Under the pieces are notes generated by a model. That model saw nothing but the letters and a program-made list of their open reading frames with translations. It was not told where the DNA came from and ran no database searches. A DNA stretch of 64,000 bases from positions 1,674,001 through 1,738,000 of the forward strand of contig JBLDXI010000031.1 in NCBI GenBank assembly GCA_047495785.1, given 5' to 3'. Every line of letters starts with the position of its first letter. Position 1 is the first letter of the stretch. A program made the position numbers and the translations under genes. Below, piece after piece: positions 51,333-64,000 of the stretch. This DNA is from Lepidodermella squamata (lineage: Eukaryota > Gastrotricha).

Positions 51333-54089
51333 TCATCGAAAATTAGTGGTTATAAGGAGCAGAATTCCGGCTAAAGCACAGGTCAAAGACAATGCAGAGG
51401 CAAACAATCTTGCCGAGTTGTATGTATTTTCTTGTGAATCACCTCCACGTATTTCTTTGCTTCTATTCGAATCGGAAGCCTGATTTTTCTCCAGCGAATT
51501 TTTATTTTTGGCTAGTTTCGACCTCGCTGAAGGTTTGGATTCGGTTGTTAGTCGTATTGGTTCGGATTTGATCGAAGCGGGAGTATTTGCTACTTCCATA
51601 GGATTCAAACTGCTAGTCGTTTCCGGCGAGTGAATTGGTCCTGCTGTCGATATTCCAACATCGAGAGCAACAGTTGTAGTCGAGGTATCAACAATTTGAA
51701 CTTCATTATCTGGAACTTCAAGTTCTTCCGTTGACGGAATTCCAGTGGAATTTCTAGGATCTTGAATGCCTCTTTTACGGCAAACCTCCTCGAGCAGTGA
51801 AATTTCAGGTTGATGAAGAGCCTTATCGTGAACTAAGATACACGCCAACCGATCGCCAGTAGCGTGGCCGAGATTTCCAGGCAGCAGCCTTATCTTAGGC
51901 TTGTAATGCTCAGATTGCACGTTGAACGAAGCTTCTAGATCATCAAGCAACCGCCCATCCTTCGCATAGGTCTTCAACTTCTGCGGCGATCGGTCCCAGG
52001 TGATTGCGAAGAATATCCAGCGATTCAATATACATTCAACATCCGACTTCGAAGCGACAGCCTTCCTCTCCGGAAGCAAGAGCAAAACTATTAAAGATCC
52101 CTGCCGACACACTAAACTAACAGTCTCTGCACCAAGCTTTGTCTTAGCGACACTTGGATTCAGATCCATCGTTATGATGTATTGACTTCCTGAAAATGCC
52201 TTCGCGTGGTAATAGAACCCACTCACCGTGAAACCGGTGCGGTCTGATTTTTCAAATGGCATGTCCCAATCGGCAAACCACGCGTGAGGCGAGGAAGCGG
52301 TAAAATTATCGCCTATAAACTGAATTGCTGAATCCGGCTCACCAAACGGACCGTCAGCCCAGGTTAGAGATGGATGAAATTCGAAATTATGTTTAGCAAC
52401 CTCAATTTTCCTATCTAAAATATTGATCAGGCCATGGCTCTTGTCCAAAGGTGCGAAATAGAGCACATCTTTCAGGAATTCATGCGAAATCCGATCATTC
52501 CTCTTAGAGGAGCATAGCTGGCTCAAGAAATCCGGGTAAGTCATGCGATTGCCACCAGGGCAGTAGCAAGTCATGTCTTGAAGGTCATTTCGAAAAATAG
52601 CAACTTTGAAAATTCCTAGGCAGGACAATCCGGTTAATGAGGTGGAAATATGTGGACCTATGAGAATTGAATTTCCAGAATGGTTGTTAGCGACAGCTTT
52701 CGTCTTGGTGGTCAGGGTCCTTTTTTCATTAAGCCAAGTCAGGCTTAGGCGAGTCCCGTTGCTGTGAAGTGACAAAGCCACAAAATTCCAACTGCTGCGC
52801 ATGAGATCCGGATTGAAGTTCAGCCGCCGATTTTCCTGTTTGAAATCAAGTGTTAGGGTCGCGCAGTTATCCGACACCTGTAATGACATGTAATTCTCCA
52901 TTTCGAACAGTTTGATGTACTCAGCTTTTTCCGAATTCGGGCAAAACATGTAAAACGTAAATGTCCATTGGTCTTTTGGTAAGGAGATGGCGCTGTAACT
53001 TGCGACCCAATTAATGTCACACGAGGCTGGAATCAGAAAATCGTCTTGGCCGAGCTTCGAAAAGTCGTTGAGGGCGGCGTTGATCATCTGAGGGAATCTG
53101 AGTTCGACTAAATCAACGAATTGGCTGTCCTTATCTAAAGGGAAGAAAGCCGTAATTATGTCGCGTCTCGGACCTCGATATTTCGGAGACATGAGGCATT
53201 TTTCCGACCAAGGTTGATTCATTTGCTGTTCCCGCAATCGACACGGCAGTAGAGTGATTTCCCGCTGGCTCAGCTTCGAGTTGAAAAACACAACATTTGA
53301 AATCATATCGCTTTGAAGAAATGAAGCGAATGCTACATCTGCCCGAAGCCGTTGGTCATTCGTTGTTCGATGCTGAGCAGCTGATAGGCTGTGGTGGAAA
53401 ATTACCTCCTTCGACACGGAATCGTAAGATAGCGCTTCAAAGTGCCAAGTATTTGATGGGATGGTCCCTTTCAGCTTGCTCGTGCCCATCGTTGCACTAT
53501 CAAGTTTATCTGAGGAGTTTCCGATGACCCAAAACACAGGGCGAAAGTCGTACGATATACCAATAACCATCACCGGGTCTTTCCCTGATGGGGTCAAAGC
53601 ATCGCCGATTTGTGCAACTACGGCCTTAAACTTCAAATTGCCTTTGTAGATGTAATAAGCAAGTGTGAAGCTTGATACATCGTTGCACTTCGTCCGGTAA
53701 CGCGCGGCGTAATCGATATTCACAAAGTTTTCAAATTTTGAGCTGATACTCGTATGCATGAGCGCGAACGGGCCGCCAATCTCGTCGTAGCCGTTTGGGT
53801 ACATGATTGACAAGCTTTCCTGGTTGCGATTCACTGGACTGACGTAGGTTAGCTTGTCACTGACGTTTTTGCCATCGATTTGTTGTCGGTGGCTGAATTC
53901 GACGTGGGCGCAAAGATCAGGCCGCAGCAACGGGTCAGCTTCTTCCTCGTTCGAGAAAGCTGTCAAAATTTAGATTATAGAATTTGCTTAAATCGATTTC
54001 CCAATTATACCAAACCAAAACCATCCATTATACTACTCACCTGCTATTAAGATGCAAATTAGAAGGCCAAGCAGTTTGCATGGAAACAT
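51333..54089 (-). CDS. Large surface protein with three LamG/ConA-like regions
   Basis: Two exons, 54041-54089 (signal peptide MFPCKLLGLLICILIA) and 51333-53959; phase 1 join, 891 residues. The ectodomain has three repeats of about 200-240 residues with alternating hydrophobic beta-strand patterns and the typical WHFEALSYD, WNFVALSLHSNG and WIFFAITWDRS strands of laminin-G/pentraxin-like folds. These are followed by a Ser/Thr-rich stalk (about 790-865) and a C-terminal hydrophobic segment (LFASALSLTCALAGILLLITT), a membrane or GPI anchor. Likely cell-surface glycan or protein binding. Convergent with the EGF-repeat gene. The large single second exon contrasts with the many-exon neighbour. Exact family not recognised. 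Confidence 0.8.
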
Positions 54090-54247
54090 GACCGGAATAT
54101 TGTGGCTAAGTCGACGCGCACGGAAACAAAATTTGGATTTGGTATGATTAAGGAGGAAGTTTTAAAACCCGCGATGCTCTGATTTTTCATTATATTTTTT
54201 CACGCAATTTCAGATCTGTTTCCCGCGAACTTTTATTGGCCGAAAAA

Positions 54248-54386
54248 TTCCGCAGAAGGCGGATTCGATGCGCATGAGGAGTTTCGAACAATTGAGGAAT
54301 TCCATTGGCAAAAGAATGCTTGAAATTCTTCAACTTCTTAAAACTCCTCAATAAATTGATGCGCATCGAATTCGCCTTCTGCGGAA
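54248..54386. repeat. Foldback: near-perfect 28-bp inverted repeat
   Basis: 54248-54275 and 54359-54386 are complementary with one mismatch (core GATGCGCAT, TTCTGCGGAA). Pairing continues partly inward (GAGGAGTTT with AAACTCCTC), so the DNA or RNA could form a long hairpin of about 140 bases. Possibly a small foldback element. Confidence 0.75.
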
Positions 54387-55621
54387 CTATTTGGCCACCG
54401 TGTATTGATGAAGAAATTTCGTTCGGTCTATTACTTCTCTTTATTGCGTTTTGCGTGGCTATAAGAGGTAATGTGATAGGTCTTTTCGGATGGCTATTGA
54501 GATAGGTATTGAGCCACGCCAGTAAAAAAGTCAGCATTTACGCCACTTTTCAAGTTTTTTTATAACCTCGACACGTGTTGAGCATTATTCTATTACACAA
54601 GAAAAACTCCACGTTCATTCAACCGCGAGATGGCACCTTTGTTTCTCATGGAGAATCTAGTTGGTTTTTTTGCGTAGTTGTCGACTTGTTTTGAGTATTA
54701 TGCAAACTAGCCGCACGCTTGGCACGAGGCAACAACTTGCTTATTACGACAGCTAACCGACGATGAGCAGCTTAATAGAAAATGTACACAAACAGCATGT
54801 TTAGTTACAATCTGCCGCCGTGACTCTTTATTAGCTTCTAATGAAAGTATTATCTACCTTCAACTTCCGATTACGCTTTTGTGTAAACAAAAAATTGATT
54901 TCTAGCCTAGTCACCGCCAAACAAGGTATGCTATTCTGAACATGTTATTTTCCAATTTCCTATGCTCACAAATAGAGTCAAGTGTCTATGAATACATAAC
55001 TCGGACTTGTATATTGATTTCTTCTCGGCCGTTTTGAAAGCCACTAAAAATCGCCCTAATTTTGTTATGATGGCACTGCCAGAAGCTTCTGAGAAAGAAT
55101 CCATATCCCCACCGGTCACTGGCTCTCACTTGCTGGCTTAAACACCGTATATTGCTGCGTTGCCTCTTCGCATTTCGATTGATTATCGCGCCGGCGCTTC
55201 GGCGCCACCGCTTTCACTCCCTATACTAATAAAATATATGCCCGCGTAACTGTGATCCAGAGAGCTACGGCGAATAAAAACAGCTCGATTCTTGTATTTG
55301 ATTACACTCAGTGCGCTGCGATATATTATTATTATTATATATCGCAATAGTTGAATAAAAAATCAAATTTTTCCCTGCTCTCGCGCTATGCTCTGCGCTT
55401 CTCTATTTTTTCCTCTCGCAGCGACTAGTGCGTGGCACTTGACACTTTTTGGCCAAGTTTCTACGATAACAAGTCGCCGATAAGCATAATGCGATAACGC
55501 TGGGGTTCAGGTGTTTTTTAGACCTCATTATAACACTTTTATTACCTCAATACCCATGAGTGGGCTGGTGCCCGTAGATCCAGTGCTGGCGCAGACCAAG
55601 TAAGTTATGCAAAACACTCGA

Positions 55622-55917
55622 TCATTGAGCTAATTTTCTGTCGTAAAAAGTCGAACACTTGACATTCAAGCGCGATTCGACGCCATTGATGAGCAGTGGA
55701 ATAATGCTGTCACTAGAACGGTAGCTGCCCTCGCAATCGGAGTTTTCTTGGTAAATTATTAATTCATCTGAAGTGTCAATTGTTAAGGTTATACGGCCTT
55801 CTAGGCAGTTATCGCTGCAGCGCTTTTGATGCGGCACCGTGCTACCAGACGCCATCGAACTTGCCCAGCTGCACTTCGGTGTTGGCCGTTCCACTTCGAT
55901 GAAGCCAAACGGCCACT
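55622..55917 (-). CDS. Possible small Cys-containing exon, unidentified
   Basis: An open frame of about 98 codons ends at a stop at 55622. It follows an acceptor-like CACTAG, then TGGCCGTTTGGC. Six cysteines (PKCSW, KRCSDNC, SDCEG, VKCSTF) give it a secreted-domain look. No start codon or partner exon identified; could be chance. Confidence 0.25.
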
Positions 55918-56332
55918 AGTGACAGATGAAGACGCCAATTCTAATGCTTCTCGATTTTGAAATTAATCTTTTTGGCAAAATAAAATTCAACAGTCTCCCT
56001 TTTTAATTGTGACAAATACAACCAAAAGTCACTCATTCTCACTTTTGTCTAGGTTCAAGGTTAATTTTCAACTTTTAATGCCTGTTTACTTTTTCATTCC
56101 CGAGCTCATCTCAACGAAGGAAGCGGTTTTCAATTAACTGCCAAATCAATTCGAAAACAATTGTTCTTCAGACTTTATTGCTTTATAAAATATGCTGTCT
56201 CGCTGTGGTCGCCTTAGGCAATCTCATCCGAGTTAAAAAGACAAGCAAAATCGATGCTATTCGCGGTATTATTATTTACCTCATAAATTGCTAATAAGAT
56301 GAACATGAAGAGCGAGCAAAAAGCTAACAAGT

Positions 56333-57627
56333 TTATTTAGGCGCCGGGTAGCCGGGGTATGCCGGATATCCCGGGTAGGCTTGTGGCTGGGCTGGATAAG
56401 CCGGATAGGCGGCGGGTTGTGCAGGCGGGTAACCAGGGTAGGATGGGTAGGCACCCGACGCTACAGCAGGCACCGGCTGTGGAGCAGCTTGCTGCTTAGG
56501 CGCCTCCGCGCTCGACGACTTCTTCTTCGAACAGCTGCACAGCTTGACGAAAAGGCCGCAGATGATGATCAAGAAAACAGCAGTCAGCACGGACGCAGTG
56601 ATAAGAATTGGCGTGGTGTAAGTATCCGCCACCTTGTAGATAACTTCTCGGCAGTTGCGGAAGACGTGAACCTGCACGGCGGTGGGCGCGTCTGTGTAGC
56701 AAGTAGGTGCGTTAATGTTGAGAGGGGTCGGGAAGGAGTCGACGCCCAGAGTCAAGTCTTGGTACAGTGGCGTCTCTTCAGGCAGCTTGGCGATTTCTTC
56801 CTTGGTTCGGCAGCAGGTCGGCGGAACTTGGATCTTCTGCGGCGCACCGCCTCCCCAAAGGGTCATATCGTAATTACCAGTCAACACGCTCTTGTAGTCA
56901 TTCACAGTTGTTACACCGCAGCAGTGGAAGTAGGATTGAACCGTGTCCATGAGCATGCCTTCCAGAGTGAAATCGTCCGATTTGCCCGTTGTTGGTCGGT
57001 AACCTTTCAGCAGCTCGTTGAGGGTGTACTTGACAACGTCAATTTCATCGGGCTTCTCCGGTAGAGCGAAGAAAACGATGACGAAGATGGAGATTCCGAG
57101 CATCACGAATCCCAGAATGATGTACTAGAGAAAAATAAACAAATAGGATAAGTCACCACTTCAAGAACTTCTAATCAGCTTAAAGAAACAACAATGTTCA
57201 TGACTGAGTCTAAGCTACTAAGATAGAGAATCTAGAGCTCACAAACAGAGAATCCCAAAGATAGCTCAATAAAAGAACAAGCTTTGTAGGAACTCACCAC
57301 AAATGCGGCAATCTTTTCGATCCACTTGATAGCCGATCCCAAGAAGGCCATCATCGAAAGAATGACCAAGAAGCCTCCGACCGACAGCATAACAATAGCC
57401 GGCGTATTGACGCTGATGTCTGTGCTGCCACTAGTCGCCTGCGGGATTCCATTGATGCCAATGGCGGTGAGGAACTGGTACAGCAGTGTGTTGATGGTGC
57501 AGTCGAACGAAACGATAAGCAGAGTGCCGCTGCATAGCAGTCCAATGCCGACGATCAGGAAAACGAAATTGATCAGGTAGTAGACAGTGTTGCCGATGCA
57601 GCTGAAAAAACCACCGATGCAGCCCAT
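56333..57627 (-). CDS. Tetraspanin with Tyr-Pro-rich tail
   Basis: Exons 57298-57627 and 56333-57124, phase 0 join, 373 residues. Four membrane segments: YYLINFVFLIVGIGLLCSG, IVMLSVGGFLVILSMMAFLG, YIILGFVMLGISIFVIVFFA, and ILITASVLTAVFLIIICGLF. The large extracellular loop has the tetraspanin signature FHCCGV, plus PPTCC and two further Cys (APTCY, FRNCRE), six in all. Organises membrane microdomains with partner receptors. Odd: the cytoplasmic tail is long (about 60 residues) with YPxYP repeats (AYPSYPGYPPAQPAAYPAYP), low complexity and of unknown role; most tetraspanins end within about 20 residues. An AATAAA overlaps the stop codon; a second, more plausible one is 155 bp further. Confidence 0.93.
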
Positions 57628-59773
57628 TGTAAAGTTTTTTCTCTCTTAAAAAACTAAAATGCTATATAAAAAACGAATATAAATTACTTTGCCCTAATTC
57701 AATGTTGATGATTCCCTTGTGATACATTTAATGAAATTGCCTTTCTCGATAGCAAAAGAGGCATGCTCGGTTTTTATAAGCCTTATCGGTACGACAAAAT
57801 ACAAAGGGGCGTGCCTACTGCTATCTCTGTCTGTGGGGTCTGACGTTTAGTGTTGCCCCCCTTATCGGTGGAATACAGCCCCTATTGGCAGGTGCGGACT
57901 CGCTGCAATAAACTTGATGGTGATGAAAATTCCATTCGCGGAAAAACGGGCGACATTGTGAATAAGCATTAGGTTCGATGCCGCGCCCACTCGGCAGTTC
58001 CTCGTTAGGTACTCTAGCCACGCCTAGGTTCCCACAACGGAGCAAAACGCAAGATAACACGGAAAATGATGCGCTTTCTAGTGGAATCATCTTTTGGGTG
58101 GATGATGCTTTTGGGGCCCTGAATAGACTCGGTACAGCCCAGTCCGGCACCAAGATTGGCGAACTAAGGTGAACACGACTTCATATCTTTGTTGTATGGG
58201 TGGTCAATTCTCAGCTTAGAAGGGTTGCCATTTAGGTAGTCATAAGACTAATTTAAGACGCCATAGTCGGTACTTCCGAAAGACTCCGTCATGCTGGATC
58301 ACTTTTGGACCGACCAAAAATGGAGTAGATTAAGGCACTTGTGATAACAAATTCAGTGCTTCAACATACTAATTTTTTGCACAGATATTTTTTTGCAATA
58401 AATCGGTCACTGCGCCATTTGAAGTTTGAATCATGACCCGGCCGAAAAATGACTCATGATTCATATTCAGCAATTTATCATTTTGAGATTGAGGATTTCC
58501 TAGTCCTGGCGCAGCAAAAAAATCACTCTTTTTTGTTCGAATAATTAAGACAGATAAGGCACCGGTCCTGTCATTCTCGCTCCCAATTCGCGTCGTAGTC
58601 AAAGTTGTTAGATCCGACTAACAACCCACACACCCAAAATAATTAAACCAACCTCTGAGCCAACTTGAGAAAACTGAGAAATAAGGAATCTGCTTCCAAC
58701 GCTCAGATATTATCGAATTATGGATAATTTTTTGAGACCGGAACCTTTTATGAGCTGGGATCTACTAATTGTGAGAGTTCAGGGTTAAGCTCGAAAGTTG
58801 GATCGCTGAGGACTCCATTCTGCGCGAATCTTTTATTTTCGTCGTGGTTGAATTCGATCAGGATTGCGTACACAAATGAAGCTCGGCCGTTTCAGCATAG
58901 CACCTACGAAGTTGCTGAAACTGATTTTTCCGGTTCAAAAAACAAAGACACTCAGAGTGGACTATTCGTTTTTTATTACAAAAACTGATCGTTTTGTGTT
59001 TCTTTTTTTCCGATTGGCCGAGGCGCCGATACGTTGAACACCCAATATCGTCGCGCCGTCTCCGCGGCTTCAAAAATGCCAGTAATATTTTTTTTATAAA
59101 TATTAATCCTCTTTTTCATCTCAACAAATATAACAAATAAAACATTTCATTCATAGCCAGAATAAATAGCAAATAATAGTGATAATTTCTCGAAAATATG
59201 TAACAACATTCAGCAACACTGATCAAATAAAATAAGATGATTTTCTTTTCGACAGCGGAAATCAACCCGCATCCATCGCAGGTCAACAAAGCTCATCATG
59301 GAATATTAGTTTAAATAAAACATATTTTATACACTAAATAATAATGAAAATTACTTGTTTCCTTCGTTGAATAATAATAATGATAATTTTTAATTTTGAA
59401 CGAGATTTATCGAGAAAAGACATTGAGATGATGATATAAATATATGACTTCAGTTGCTGTTGTTTTTTCGTGTAAAATAACGTGGCACAAATCAGATCTC
59501 CTTCAGCTAGATAACCAACCATGAGACAAGAAATGATTTTCGATGATTTTAAACAAATGTGCGCCATCATCAACAATTAATTAACAGTCCGGCAGTATAT
59601 TTCAAGTGAAAACACCGATGAGCGAGCATCTAAATTTTGGTTCGATTTCGACTTTTTCGTTGTTTCGATTTAGTAGTCTTTTTTGGCAGATCGAGTTGTT
59701 TCAAAATATCGAAGGCAAAAAAAAATTAGTTTTTAAAAATATCGACGATTTGTTGTTCGTTTTTTGCTGCGTC
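57628..59773. other. Intergenic, tetraspanin to PKC
   Basis: No supported gene. Holds the tetraspanin promoter and the PKC 3' UTR. A GC-richer 57,840-58,170 stretch is open on both strands but unrecognised. Confidence 0.5.
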
Positions 59774-63831
<4,058 letters not shown>

Positions 63832-64000
63832 CTGTTCAGAAAAAAATTCGATTTAACATATAGGTTAATCACGGTTTCTAATTTTTCGATTTCCAATTTC
63901 GAAGCTCAATTAAAAAGAAAATGGAGAAATTTCAAAATTGGTCAGAATGCCAAATTTTTCGAAGTTTGAAATTTTTATGATTTCAAGCCTACAAAAGCTT

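Larger units (their letters stand above)
54090..56332. other. Intergenic, LamG-like start to tetraspanin end
   Basis: Contains a foldback repeat (54248-54386), GC- and AT-rich mixed DNA, one possible short minus-strand exon (55622-55917) and the probable tetraspanin polyadenylation signal (AATAAA on the minus strand, 56174-56179). Nothing else seen. Confidence 0.5.

Noticed and set aside
57978-58172. Small plus-strand open frame upstream of tetraspanin
   Set aside because: No recognisable domain, overlaps an equal antisense frame, no splice partners found.

Overview
The window is nuclear DNA from an animal, most likely a nematode. Genes are split by mostly short GT-AG introns in AT-rich DNA. 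A type II membrane collagen at 25.2-27.0 kb has the nematode cuticle-collagen plan: an N-terminal membrane segment, a furin-type RRERR site, paired-Cys interruptions and a C-terminal DAPCPIGPDGLPLPTC block. An EB-module gene sits only 142 bp upstream of FANCL on the same strand, with operon-like signals between them. The presence of FANCL and the long introns suggest a lineage outside the Caenorhabditis group. The exact clade is inference, and a nematomorph cannot be excluded from sequence alone.

Layout. 1-13,960 (+): 3' part of a giant collagen with a 12.3-kb array of 432-bp repeats, then small exons and a short non-collagenous tail. 15.5-19.9 kb (-): alpha-tubulin, five exons, with non-autonomous transposons in its introns. 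19.9-25.2 kb: no recognisable gene. 25.2-27.0 kb (-): cuticle-type collagen. 29.2-33.9 kb (-): FANCL, with a 2.7-kb intron holding a MITE and decayed coding-like DNA. 34.1-35.0 kb (-): secreted EB-module protein. 36.9-39.6 kb (+): GTP cyclohydrolase I. 41.1-41.4 kb: two identical head-to-head initiator tRNA-Met genes. 41.6-42.5 kb (-): intronless CASD1-like SGNH-domain type II membrane protein. 43.7-50.9 kb (+): 21-exon secreted EGF-repeat protein, with a MULE transposon (45,640-48,164, 9-bp target duplication) in one intron and a tRNA-like SINE in another. 51.25 kb: initiator tRNA that has lost its T arm. 51.3-54.1 kb (-): large surface protein with three LamG/ConA-like regions. 56.3-57.6 kb (-): tetraspanin. 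59.8-63.8 kb (-): 3' exons of a novel-type (epsilon-like) protein kinase C whose 5' part lies beyond the window.

Functionally this is a mixed chromosomal neighbourhood rather than one pathway. Extracellular-matrix and surface proteins are over-represented: two collagens, an EB-module protein, an EGF-repeat protein, a LamG-like protein and a tetraspanin. Housekeeping and signalling genes (alpha-tubulin, FANCL, GCH1, PKC) are interspersed. The strongest unusual features are the near-perfectly homogenised collagen array with almost no Y-position proline, the probable EB-module/FANCL operon, an apparent K40R alpha-tubulin, the intact-looking MULE with matching terminal motifs in a nearby MITE, and a related family of TA-flanked MITEs. 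I found no gene set that convincingly forms a new system.
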